From contig JANOYC010000161.1 of the NCBI GenBank assembly GCA_031428675.1, positions 1 through 38,980 of the forward strand: a DNA stretch of 38,980 nt, in the 5' to 3' direction. The translations under genes were made by a program, and so were the position numbers. Under the pieces are notes generated by a model. The model was given only the letters and a program-made list of their open reading frames with translations, did no database searches and was not told the origin of the DNA. The stretch comes from JANOYC01 sp031428675 (GTDB lineage: Bacteria; Actinomycetota; Actinomycetes; Actinomycetales; Microbacteriaceae). This document shows positions 17,402-25,467 of the stretch, piece after piece (position 1 is the first letter of the stretch; every line of letters begins with the position of its first letter).

Positions 17402-18118
17402 TCAGGCCGTGAGGCCGAGGGCATCCATTCGTCGGGTGTGTGAAGCGATGATCTCCGTGAACACGGGTTCGAGTCTTGCCTCATCGGAGTCATGGTTGGC
17501 GGTCAGGCGGAGCGCGCTGCGCGCCACGAGCATCGTGTCTCCGATAAGTCGCCTGCCCCACATTGCCAAGCGTGACGCCAGTCGCGGGTTCGCGTCGATT
17601 TCGCGTGCCAGTTCGGCCACGAGAAGCTCTTCGGCCCAGTCAGCGGAAAGCACCGCGGTCACCCGCTGGGCGGCGTCGCGCTCAAGCCCAGCAGCCACCC
17701 GGATGAAAAAGTCGTCGAGGAAACCGGCGGTCACGTAGCACGTCACGAGATTCTCGCACCAGTCGGAGCCGAGAGTGATTCGCTGAAAATTGTCGATTCT
17801 GGCGCGATGCGGCTCCATCAGATTCGCCGGGGAATCACCGTGTCGGCGGATCTCCGCAACGAGACCCTCATATTTCAGCACCGCTTTCGCGAGCACCGCA
17901 CTAATGGATGCCTTGGCCGCGACCGTGGGTGCGGTTGCCACGGCACGACCCAGATTCTCGACGATCATGAGCTGCAAGTAGGCGGCCTCTCCGAGGAATA
18001 CCCCGAATTCCGGGGTAAGCTCGGCAAGATCGACCTTGGTGGCGGCCACCGTTTCCGACCGTGGTCGCAATTTCGGTGCCTCAACGCGTGCGCGTCCGCG
18101 CTGGAACCAATTCACCAC
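17402..18118 (-). CDS. Ferritin-like fold protein (MiaE-like family)
   Basis: A 238-residue, all-helical protein of the actinobacterial ferritin-like family related to MiaE-type tRNA hydroxylases (Rv3210c-like by position). Candidate carboxylate/histidine ligands appear in FLGEAAYLQLMIVENLG and KYEGLVAEIRRHG, but a full diiron ligand set (two ExxH plus two E) is not obvious, so catalysis is uncertain. The start GTG 18118 (VVNWFQRGRARVEAPKLR) is chosen over a longer frame because TATGCT stands 6 nt upstream; GTG 18115 is directly next. It diverges from the DEAD-box helicase gene, a pairing also found in mycobacteria. Confidence 0.8.
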   Translation of the reverse strand: MVNWFQRGRARVEAPKLRPRSETVAATKVDLAELTPEFGVFLGEAAYLQLMIVENLGRAVATAPTVAAKASISAVLAKAVLKYEGLVAEIRRHGDSPANLMEPHRARIDNFQRITLGSDWCENLVTCYVTAGFLDDFFIRVAAGLERDAAQRVTAVLSADWAEELLVAELAREIDANPRLASRLAMWGRRLIGDTMLVARSALRLTANHDSDEARLEPVFTEIIASHTRRMDALGLTA

Positions 18119-18124
18119 GCACCA

Positions 18125-18130
18125 AGCATA
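18125..18130 (-). promoter_or_regulatory. -10 box, leaderless start of ferritin-like gene
   Basis: TATGCT on the minus strand followed by 6 nt and GTG at 18118. It supports the shorter start for the ferritin-like protein. Confidence 0.55.
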
Positions 18131-18195
18131 GGTCAGGGCCAATCCGGCCTCCGCCGATAAACTGGCTCCGCATTCATCATCAGACAGGCATATTT

Positions 18196-19623
18196 GTGAC
18201 ATTCAGCGATCTCGCTGTCGACCAGGACATGGTTGACGCGTTGGCAAGTCAGGGGATCCTCGAACCCTTCCCCATTCAAACTCAGACCATTCCCCTAGGG
18301 CTGAGCGGGCAAGACATCATCGGTCAGGCCAAGACCGGAACCGGAAAGACTTTCGGGTTCGGTCTTCCGATCATCCAGCGGCTCGGGCTCGATCCCGCTC
18401 CCGGCGTGCAGGCGCTCGTTGTCGTACCGACCCGTGAACTCGCCGTCCAGGTCACCGAAGACCTCGTAGTTGCGACGAGCAACCGGCCCACCACGGTCGT
18501 CGCGATCTACGGTGGCAAGGCGTATGAAGGCCAAATAGAGCAATTGAAGGCGGGAGCGCAGATCGTCGTCGGCACGCCCGGTCGTCTGCTCGACCTTGCG
18601 AGCCAGCGGTTGCTTTCGCTCGCGAACGTGCGCGAAATGGTGCTCGACGAAGCAGACAAGATGCTCGACCTCGGCTTCCTCGCTGACATCGAGAAGCTAT
18701 TCGCCCAGACGCCGCCCACGCGCCACACCATGCTGTTCTCGGCCACGATGCCGGGGCCGATCGTCGCCCTCGCCCGTCGGTTCATGAACCGCCCGATCCA
18801 TATCCGCGCGACCGATCCCGACGAGGGACTCACGCAGGCCAACATCAAGCACGTCGTCTACCGCGCGCACGCTCTCGACAAAGACGAGGTCGTGTCGCGC
18901 ATCCTCCAAGCCGACGGCCGCGGCAAGACCGTGATCTTCACTCGCACGAAGCGAGCCGCAGCCAAACTCGTCGAAGAGCTGAACGATCGCGGCTTCAACG
19001 CTGCGGCCGTGCACGGCGACCTGAACCAGGAACAACGCGAACGCGCCATGGCGGCGTTCAAGGCTGGCAAAAAGGACATCCTCATCGCCACGGATGTCGC
19101 TGCTCGCGGTATCGACGTGAACGACGTGACCCACGTGATCAACCACACGATCCCCGAAGATCACGACACCTATTTGCACCGGGCCGGCCGCACCGGTCGC
19201 GCGGGAAAGACCGGCATTGCCGTCACCTTCGTCGACTGGGACGACATGCACAAGTGGGCGCACATCAACAAGGCACTCGACATGGGCCAGCCAGAACCGG
19301 TGGAGACCTATTCTTCGTCGCCGCACCTCTACGACGAACTGAACATCCCCGTGGGTTCCAAGGGGCGGCTGAAGGCGACGCCGACGCCCCGCGTCGAGCA
19401 CGAAGCTGCGCACCCGCCGCGTGATCGTGAACGCTCCCGGCAGCGCACGCGCAGCGGCGCGTCGACGACCCGACCGGAGACCCCCTCCGAGCACGCCGAG
19501 CACCGCGCCGAAGCGCACCAGGCCGAGGGCGGTGGCACTCACGACGGCAACACGCCAGCCCGACGTCGCACCCGCCGACGCCGCCCGTCTGGCGGGCAGG
19601 GCACACCGCCTCCCGCCGCCTGA
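18196..19623 (+). CDS. DEAD-box ATP-dependent RNA helicase (RhlE-like)
   Basis: A 475-residue DEAD-box RNA helicase. The Q motif is complete (upstream Phe3, then FPIQTQTIP at 25-33). Motif I AKTGTGKT is at 45-52, PTREL at 78-82, TPGR at 127-130, DEAD at 151-154 and SAT near 179; the second domain has TDVAARGID and HRAGRTGRAG. The last 70 residues are a basic, low-complexity tail ending in RRRTRRRRPSGGQ, typical of RNA-binding tails in actinobacterial RhlE-type helicases. The start GTG 18196 retains the Q-motif Phe; the frame is open further upstream, but that part overlaps the divergent gene and is not conserved-looking. Roles in ribosome assembly or mRNA decay are inferred from the family. 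Confidence 0.93.
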   Translation: MTFSDLAVDQDMVDALASQGILEPFPIQTQTIPLGLSGQDIIGQAKTGTGKTFGFGLPIIQRLGLDPAPGVQALVVVPTRELAVQVTEDLVVATSNRPTTVVAIYGGKAYEGQIEQLKAGAQIVVGTPGRLLDLASQRLLSLANVREMVLDEADKMLDLGFLADIEKLFAQTPPTRHTMLFSATMPGPIVALARRFMNRPIHIRATDPDEGLTQANIKHVVYRAHALDKDEVVSRILQADGRGKTVIFTRTKRAAAKLVEELNDRGFNAAAVHGDLNQEQRERAMAAFKAGKKDILIATDVAARGIDVNDVTHVINHTIPEDHDTYLHRAGRTGRAGKTGIAVTFVDWDDMHKWAHINKALDMGQPEPVETYSSSPHLYDELNIPVGSKGRLKATPTPRVEHEAAHPPRDRERSRQRTRSGASTTRPETPSEHAEHRAEAHQAEGGGTHDGNTPARRRTRRRRPSGGQGTPPPAA

Positions 19624-19639
19624 ACGACCGTTTCCGGCG

Positions 19640-20494
19640 TCAGCCCACGAGGGGGCGGGCGCCCGAACCGGCGGCCAGCAAGCGCTCGAGAACGTCGGGA
19701 GCGGTCGTGTTCTCGGCCAACCGATTGGGCTTTCCTGTGCCGTGATAATCGCTTGATCCGGTAACCGCTAGCCCGAACCGCGCCGCGAGTTCGCGTAGCC
19801 GCGCCTTGCCGTCTTCCGTGTTGTCCCGATGGTCGATCTCGAGCCCGAACAATCCTGCGTCAACGAGATCGCCGATGATCGCATCGCTCATTACGCGATA
19901 CCTGCCGTGTGTCGCAGGATGCGCGAGCACCGGCACTCCCCCGGCCGCAACGATCATCTGCACTCCCTCGAGCGGCGACGGTGCGTAGTACTTCTCGTAG
20001 TAACCACTCTGCCAGTGCAGGATCGTCGCGAAAGCCGCATCACGCGTGGGCACGTGGCCGCGCACCACCAGTGCGTCGGCGATGTGCGGTCGACCGAGAG
20101 TGCCGCCGTCGCTCGACTGCGCAAGCACGTCGTCCCACGTCAATTCGTAGTCAGCTGCGATCCTCGCAACGATCCGCTCAGCACGATGAAAGCGTCCGTC
20201 TCGGATGCGCGCGGTTTCCGTCACAATTCTCGAATCGAGCGGATTGAACAAGTAGGCGAGCACGTGCACGCTCGCCGGTCCGAAGTTCGTGCTCAGTTCC
20301 ATGCCTGGAATGACTGTTATTCCCGTGCCAGCGGCCGCGGCGAAAGCCTCGTTCCAGCCGGCCGTCGAATCGTGGTCGGTGAGCGCTACTGCTCCGAGAC
20401 CGCCCGCGACGCACGCGGCGACCAGTTCTGTCGGGGATTCTGTACCGTCCGACACGCTGCTGTGTGTGTGCAAATCGATAGGACCGACGACCAT
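19640..20494 (-). CDS. PHP-domain phosphoesterase (TrpH/YciV-like)
   Basis: A 284-residue PHP-family metal-dependent phosphoesterase. All signature motifs are visible: DLHTHSSVSDGTESP (Asp7, His9, His11), LTDHDS, the PGMELS glutamate, RPHIADALV, LAHPATHGRY, and the C-terminal GSSDYHG. Relatives hydrolyse 3'-phosphoadenosine 5'-phosphate or trim short RNA 5' ends; which substrate applies here cannot be read from the sequence. It has a leaderless ATG (TACGAT, 6 nt upstream) and diverges from the endonuclease/phosphatase-family gene across 42 bp. It converges on the DEAD-box helicase gene with a 16-bp gap. Confidence 0.9.
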   Translation of the reverse strand: MVVGPIDLHTHSSVSDGTESPTELVAACVAGGLGAVALTDHDSTAGWNEAFAAAAGTGITVIPGMELSTNFGPASVHVLAYLFNPLDSRIVTETARIRDGRFHRAERIVARIAADYELTWDDVLAQSSDGGTLGRPHIADALVVRGHVPTRDAAFATILHWQSGYYEKYYAPSPLEGVQMIVAAGGVPVLAHPATHGRYRVMSDAIIGDLVDAGLFGLEIDHRDNTEDGKARLRELAARFGLAVTGSSDYHGTGKPNRLAENTTAPDVLERLLAAGSGARPLVG

Positions 20495-20500
20495 TCAGCA

Positions 20501-20506
20501 ATCGTA
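20501..20506 (-). promoter_or_regulatory. -10 box, leaderless start of PHP gene
   Basis: TACGAT on the minus strand followed by 6 nt and ATG at 20494. Confidence 0.55.
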
Positions 20507-20521
20507 CGACGACGACGATAC

Positions 20522-20527
20522 TAGGCT
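20522..20527 (+). promoter_or_regulatory. -10 box of EEP-family gene
   Basis: TAGGCT followed by 9 nt and ATG at 20537, giving a leader of only about two or three bases. It lies 15 bp from the divergent -10 of the PHP gene. Confidence 0.45.
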
Positions 20528-20536
20528 CACAGGGCA

Positions 20537-21547
20537 ATGGTCGGTCGCATCCTCGCAGCAGTGCTCGTCGTGTCCGTGATGGTCTGCGCCGTCGTCGCGG
20601 CCTGGCCCCAATTGTTCTCGCTCCAATCAGCACCGGTCGTCGCACAGGTCGTTTCGCTGCGGGGACTGTGCCTTGCGATTGCACTTGTGGCGGCGGTTGC
20701 GCTCTCCCTCATAGCGCTCACTGCGCCGACCGCCCGGCGTCTGTTGGGCAGCATCATCGCCGTTCTTCTCGCCTTTTCCGGCGTCACTGGAGCGGTGCTG
20801 CTCACGCGCGGATTCAACTCGACGAACGCGCCGCCCGACGCGGACTCCCTGACGATACTGGAGTGGAACACCCTGGGATCCGCTACCGGCAACGCCGCTG
20901 TTGCCGAGCTAGCGATAGCTGAAGGGGCGGATATCGTCGCACTTCCGGAAACGCGCGAGTCGGATGCCCGGGAGATCGCCCGAACGATGACAGCGTCAGG
21001 GATGCCGATGCAGGTGCTGGCCGTTGCCTATGACCTGGTATCGGCTGCGCGCACGACGAGTCTGCTCATCAGTGATGACCTCGGGGATTACCAGGTCGAT
21101 GATGCCGCGGGAGGAACCACGGTGCTGCCCTCTGTCGTCGCCCGGCCCGTCTCCGGCAACGGGCCCACCGTCATCGCCGTGCACGCGGTCTCCCCCATAC
21201 CCGGAGAGATGATGAACTGGCGCGCTGATCTCGCCTGGCTTCACGAGAGCTGCAGTGGAGAGAACATCATCATGGCCGGAGATTTCAATGCGACCATCGA
21301 CCACTTCTCCGGCCGCGGTTTTGCGCCGGGCAACTCCTTAGCCGATTGTGCGGACTCCGCGTGGCAGGCCAACGCCGCGGCGGTCGGCACATGGCCGACC
21401 TCGATCCCCAGCGTTCTGGGCGCGCCCATCGATCACGTACTGGCGACCCGCAACTGGCGAACCGTGGCTATGCACGTCGTCGAGTCTCTCGACGGCCTCG
21501 GCAGCGACCACCGACCCATCGTCGTGCAACTTCGCTCAGAGGGGTAG
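20537..21547 (+). CDS. Membrane-anchored endonuclease/exonuclease/phosphatase family protein
   Basis: A 336-residue protein with three N-terminal membrane spans (about 3-25, 36-58, 66-92) and a C-terminal EEP (DNase I-like) domain. Catalytic segments are present in order: LEWNTLG, the metal-binding Glu in VALPETRES, AGDFNA, and the terminal GSDHRPIV with its general-base His. The domain should face outside the cell if the third span exits. The substrate (nucleic acid, phospholipid or phosphoester) is not determined by sequence. It is followed after 11 bp by the aminopeptidase gene, so the two are likely co-transcribed. Confidence 0.88.
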   Translation: MVGRILAAVLVVSVMVCAVVAAWPQLFSLQSAPVVAQVVSLRGLCLAIALVAAVALSLIALTAPTARRLLGSIIAVLLAFSGVTGAVLLTRGFNSTNAPPDADSLTILEWNTLGSATGNAAVAELAIAEGADIVALPETRESDAREIARTMTASGMPMQVLAVAYDLVSAARTTSLLISDDLGDYQVDDAAGGTTVLPSVVARPVSGNGPTVIAVHAVSPIPGEMMNWRADLAWLHESCSGENIIMAGDFNATIDHFSGRGFAPGNSLADCADSAWQANAAAVGTWPTSIPSVLGAPIDHVLATRNWRTVAMHVVESLDGLGSDHRPIVVQLRSEG

Positions 21548-21558
21548 ACACTGGAACC

Positions 21559-23049
21559 ATGGCAGATTCTTCCACCGGGGCGTCTCGCGCCACCGCAAAC
21601 CGTTCGACGACTCCGGCATCCGACACGTTTCAGGAGTTCATTTCGAGCGGATGGGCCGAGCGAGTCGACACGTCGGCTGAGCAACGCGCACACGCGGAAC
21701 CCGCTGCCGATCGCCGTGCGCGCATCTCGGCACTGTACCCCGGCAAGCGGCTCATCCTTCCGGCCGGAGCAGCCAAAGTTCGCTCGAACGACACCGACTA
21801 TCCGTATCGCGCTCACTCCGCTTTCGCACACCTGACCGGATGGGGCACCGACACCGTTCCCGGCAGCGTGCTCGTGATGGAGCCGATGGACTTCGGTGGC
21901 GGTCGATTCGGTCATTCCGCCACCGTCTATTTCCGCGAAGCGGCCGGTCGCGACTCCGATGAGTTCTACGCTAACTCCGACATCGGTGAGTTCTGGACGG
22001 GGCCGCGACCGTCATTGGCCGCCGTCTCCACCGACCTCGGCATCCCCACGGCTGGCCTCGTTGCGTTCACCGCCGTGCTCGACTCCGTCGACGCCGCTAC
22101 TCTCGTGGTGCGAGATGCCGATCGCGACGTCACCGATCAGATCGACGGTCGCCGACTGCTCGCGGCCGATACCGAATCCATCGACGCAGACGGGGATGCC
22201 GACCTAGCACGAGACCTCGCCGAACTCCGCCTCGTGAAAGATGCGTTCGAGATCGCCGAGATGCGCAAGGCGGTCGCCGCGACAGGCGCAGGATTCGACG
22301 ACATCGTCGCTGACTTGCCGGCGATCCTCGCCCATCCGCGCGGAGAGCGACTGGTGGAGGGCACCTTCAATCGACGCGCTCGCGCCGAGGGAAACACCGT
22401 CGGCTACGACACGATCGCGGCGGCTGGCGCGCACGCGTGCATCCTGCACTGGACACGCAACGACGGCGCAGTTAGGGCGGGCGAGCTCATTCTCATCGAC
22501 GCTGGGGTCGAACTCGACAGTTATTACACCGCCGACATCACCCGCACGATCCCGGCGAACGGGTCCTTCACCGACGTGCAACGACGCGTCTATGACGCCG
22601 TGCTTGAAGCCGCCGACTACGCATTGTCGATCGTCGTGCCCGGAATCCGTTTTCGCGAGATCCACGCAGCGGCGATGAGCGTCATCGCGCGGAAGACGGC
22701 CGAATGGGGCTTGCTGCCCGTCAGCCCCGAAGAGTCCCTGAAAGCGGAACTGCAGTATCACCGCCGGTACATGGTGCACGGGACGAGCCACCACCTCGGC
22801 ATCGACGTGCACGATTGCGCGGGCGCACGCCGAGACCTCTACCTCGACGGAGTTCTCGAACCCGGCATGATATTCACCATCGAACCGGGGCTCTATTTCC
22901 AGCCGGATGACGTGACCGTGCCCGAGGAGTACCGCGGAATCGGAGTGCGCATCGAAGACGACATTCTCGTCACCGAGTCGGGCGCAGAGAACCTATCTGC
23001 CGCGATCCCACGCACCGCCGACGCGGTTGAAGCGTGGTTACGCCGCTGA
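21559..23049 (+). CDS. Xaa-Pro aminopeptidase (M24B family)
   Basis: A 496-residue aminopeptidase P, removing N-terminal residues next to proline. The N-terminal AMP_N domain (about 50-190) is followed by the pita-bread catalytic domain. The dimetal ligands are all visible: Asp314 (LIDAG), Asp326 (ADITRT), His411 (GTSHHLG), Glu442 (FTIEPG) and Glu466 (VRIEDD). His407 in VHG is the usual catalytic histidine. The frame is open for 71 codons upstream inside the preceding gene, but ATG 21559 gives the normal family N-terminus and lies 11 bp after that gene's stop, with a weak GGAA ribosome site. It is probably co-transcribed with the EEP-family gene; a functional link between them is not evident. 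Confidence 0.94.
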   Translation: MADSSTGASRATANRSTTPASDTFQEFISSGWAERVDTSAEQRAHAEPAADRRARISALYPGKRLILPAGAAKVRSNDTDYPYRAHSAFAHLTGWGTDTVPGSVLVMEPMDFGGGRFGHSATVYFREAAGRDSDEFYANSDIGEFWTGPRPSLAAVSTDLGIPTAGLVAFTAVLDSVDAATLVVRDADRDVTDQIDGRRLLAADTESIDADGDADLARDLAELRLVKDAFEIAEMRKAVAATGAGFDDIVADLPAILAHPRGERLVEGTFNRRARAEGNTVGYDTIAAAGAHACILHWTRNDGAVRAGELILIDAGVELDSYYTADITRTIPANGSFTDVQRRVYDAVLEAADYALSIVVPGIRFREIHAAAMSVIARKTAEWGLLPVSPEESLKAELQYHRRYMVHGTSHHLGIDVHDCAGARRDLYLDGVLEPGMIFTIEPGLYFQPDDVTVPEEYRGIGVRIEDDILVTESGAENLSAAIPRTADAVEAWLRR

Positions 23050-23079
23050 TTCTCCCAACGCCGAATCCAGGCTCGCGCG

Positions 23080-23577
23080 TCAGGACTGGTCTGATTCAGG
23101 CCGCGCGAGCACATCCTGGGCTTTGGCCGTCAAATCTGGGTCAACGATCACCTGGTAGTTCGACGCCAACACCTGGTGGGTCGAGGTGAAGTCACGATTG
23201 CGTCGATTGATGGCGTAGGTGACGATGCCGAACATCATGCCGAAGCCCGCGCCGATGATGGCGGCGGCGAGCACGAAGGCAAAGTTCGCGGTTGTTGAGA
23301 ACAGAAACAACAGAAGCCCCGCGAAAACACCGAACCACGCTCCGCTGGCGGCGCCCGCGAGCGCTGTCTTTCCATAGGTGAGCTTTCCGGTCACGCGTTC
23401 GACCGTTTTGAGATCGTTGCCGACGATCGACACTTGAGCGACGGCGAAATCCGCTTTGGCCAGGCGGTCAACAACTTTCTGCGCTTCGGCGTAGGTCTCG
23501 TACGTTCCAAGAACATCGCCGCGGGGCAGGGTGGGCACGAGTTTGCCTCGGCGGAGAAACGGCGATTGGCTCGACAT
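23080..23577 (-). CDS. YflT-like general stress protein
   Basis: A 165-residue protein with the heat-induced stress protein YflT domain (PF11181-like). It has an N-terminal alpha/beta segment (GTYETYAEAQKVVDRLAKADF), then a glycine- and alanine-rich region with two membrane spans (about 75-93 and 96-118), and a C-terminal segment ending DLTAKAQDVLARP. The ATG at 23577 is the only suitable start; no strong ribosome site is seen. It converges on the aminopeptidase gene (30-bp gap) and diverges from the PRC/MgtE-N gene. Biochemical function is unknown; the stress role is inferred from the family. Confidence 0.85.
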   Translation of the reverse strand: MSSQSPFLRRGKLVPTLPRGDVLGTYETYAEAQKVVDRLAKADFAVAQVSIVGNDLKTVERVTGKLTYGKTALAGAASGAWFGVFAGLLLFLFSTTANFAFVLAAAIIGAGFGMMFGIVTYAINRRNRDFTSTHQVLASNYQVIVDPDLTAKAQDVLARPESDQS

Positions 23578-23645
23578 GGGAACATTCTTTCACCACGCGG
23601 TATGCGCGGGCTGCGAGCATCCCCGGTCGGCCGTATGCAAGCGGG

Positions 23646-23651
23646 TACTGT
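23646..23651 (+). promoter_or_regulatory. -10 box, leaderless start of PRC/MgtE-N gene
   Basis: TACTGT followed by 6 nt and GTG at 23658. It would drive the overlapping three-gene unit that ends with mrp. Confidence 0.55.
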
Positions 23652-23657
23652 TTTAGC

Positions 23658-24974
23658 GTGAGCGCCACGCGAGTCTTCGTCGCCCGACTGGTCGGGTCGT
23701 CTGTTTTTGACCCCGCTGGCGATCGGGTGGGAAAGGTGCGCGACGTGCTCGTCGTCTACCGACAGAGCGAGCCGCCGCGCGTCGTTGGGCTGGTGATCGA
23801 AGTGCCCGGGCGACGGCGGGTGTTTCTTGGAGTCGGCCGAATCACGAGCATGGGGTCCGGTCAGATCATCACGACCGGCGTGATCAACTTGCGTCGGTTC
23901 CAGCAGCGGGGCGGCGAAGTTCGAATCGTTGCCGAAATGCTCGGTCGCAAAGTCACCCTCCGCGACGGCTCAGGCGAGGCCACGATCGAAGACGTAGCAG
24001 TCGAGGAAGTCGGCCTCGGCGAATGGGAAATCAATCAGGTATTCGTGCGACGGCCGCGCACGAGCGCCGCGCCGTTCGGCAAGGGTCAAGCCTTTGTCAC
24101 CCGCTGGAGCGACATCGCCGAGAACGCCACCACCGGCGAAGCTCAGTCCGCTGAGCAATTGGTCGCGAGCTACTCCGACCTGCTTCCCGCCGACCTCGCC
24201 AGCGCCATGCTCGAGCTTCCCGAAGAGCGAATGCTCGAAGTTGCCGAGGAGCTTCCGGATGACCGGCTGGCGGATGCGCTCGAGGAGATGCCGGAGAGCG
24301 ACCAGGTCGACCTTCTCAATCACCTCGACGACGCTCGCGCGGCCGATGTGCTCGACCAGATGCAGCCGGACGATGCGGCCGACCTCATCGCCCAACTGAG
24401 CGACGAGCGCAGTGAGGCGCTCCTCGAGCTCATGCAGCCGGAAGAAGCAGAAGACGTGCGCTTCTTGCTCTCGTACGAACCGGAGACCGCGGGTGGGCTC
24501 ATGACGACAGAGCCGATCATCGTTTCGGCCGACGCCACGGTGGCTGAGGGTCTTGCCCTCATCCGCAGGCATGAACTCGCGCCGGCGATCGGCGCGGCGG
24601 TGTGCGTCACGCTGCCCCCGTACGAGCCGCCCACCGGGCGCTTCCTCGGCATGGTGCACTTTCAACGGATGCTGCGCTACCCGCCATCGGAGCGGCTCGG
24701 CACATTGCTCGACCAGAATCTCGAGCCCGTACCCGCTACCGCGAGCGCCGCGCAGGTGGCTCGCACTCTTGCGAGCTACAACCTCGTGTCACTTCCCGTT
24801 GTCGATGAAAATCACCGACTGGTCGGGGTGGTGACGATTGACGACGTGCTCGATTACCTCCTGCCCGACGACTGGCGCAGTGCCGACACCGACGCTGCCA
24901 AACCTGGTTTCCCGGCGAATCCGAGCACATCAAGCATCCCGATGAGGCGAAGGAGCGGCCATGGCACGCGGTAA
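23658..24974 (+). CDS. PRC-barrel / MgtE N-domain / CBS protein without channel
   Basis: A 438-residue soluble protein with PRC-barrel-like repeats (about 1-140), an MgtE N-terminal superhelical domain (about 165-285, repeats such as LPDDRLADALEEMPESDQ), and a CBS pair (about 290-415, ending VVTIDDVLDYLLPDDW). This matches the cytosolic part of MgtE magnesium channels, but the five-span channel domain is absent. It may sense Mg2+ or a nucleotide and act on another membrane protein, possibly the DUF1003 protein next door; that is inference. The same architecture is known in mycobacteria (Rv1232c-like). The basic C-terminal tail overlaps the next start by 14 bp. The GTG start is leaderless. Confidence 0.9.
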   Translation: MSATRVFVARLVGSSVFDPAGDRVGKVRDVLVVYRQSEPPRVVGLVIEVPGRRRVFLGVGRITSMGSGQIITTGVINLRRFQQRGGEVRIVAEMLGRKVTLRDGSGEATIEDVAVEEVGLGEWEINQVFVRRPRTSAAPFGKGQAFVTRWSDIAENATTGEAQSAEQLVASYSDLLPADLASAMLELPEERMLEVAEELPDDRLADALEEMPESDQVDLLNHLDDARAADVLDQMQPDDAADLIAQLSDERSEALLELMQPEEAEDVRFLLSYEPETAGGLMTTEPIIVSADATVAEGLALIRRHELAPAIGAAVCVTLPPYEPPTGRFLGMVHFQRMLRYPPSERLGTLLDQNLEPVPATASAAQVARTLASYNLVSLPVVDENHRLVGVVTIDDVLDYLLPDDWRSADTDAAKPGFPANPSTSSIPMRRRSGHGTR

Positions 24975-25467
24975 TCGCGGCGACTCCCTCGACTCCCCCA
25001 AGGGTCGCCGCACCAATTTCGTTCCGCGGTTCACAAGCCGCGATCGCTTCGGTCGATTTACCGAGGCCGTCGCTCGCGCCATGGGCACCCCGTTCTTCTT
25101 GCTCGTGCTGTCGGTGTTCGTCGCGGCGTGGATCGTCTATAACGTGGCCGCGCCGGAAGCCTGGCGGTTCGACTCCGCCGCGCTAGGGTTCACCGCTCTG
25201 ACCCTCATTCTGTCGTTGCAGGCGTCATACGCGGCGCCGCTCATCCTGCTCGCGCAAAACCGCCAGGATGACCGCGACCGCGTTCAAATCGAGCAGGATC
25301 GCCAGCGGGCAGAGCGCAATCTCAACGACACCGAATACCTGGCCCGTGAAGTTGTTGCGCTCCGTCTGGCGGTCAGGGATCTCGCATCCAAAGACTTCAT
25401 CCGTGCAGAACTGCGCTCGTTGCTCGAGGAGCTAGAACGCGATGACCCGAAGGACACGCCGGTTTGA
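24961..25467 (+). CDS. DUF1003 membrane protein
   Basis: A 168-residue protein of the DUF1003 family. A basic N-terminus (RGNRGDSLDSPKGRR) precedes two membrane spans (about 40-62 and 75-96) with the family sequence LLILAQNRQDDRDR-like segment after the second (LILLAQNRQDDRDR). A coiled-coil-prone cytosolic tail of about 60 charged residues follows. The ATG has a strong ribosome site (AAGGAG, 5-nt spacing), lying inside the end of the MgtE-N/CBS gene. Its stop overlaps the mrp start by 4 bp (TTGA). Function is unknown; the adjacent MgtE-N sensor suggests a role in ion handling. Confidence 0.88.
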   Translation: MARGNRGDSLDSPKGRRTNFVPRFTSRDRFGRFTEAVARAMGTPFFLLVLSVFVAAWIVYNVAAPEAWRFDSAALGFTALTLILSLQASYAAPLILLAQNRQDDRDRVQIEQDRQRAERNLNDTEYLAREVVALRLAVRDLASKDFIRAELRSLLEELERDDPKDTPV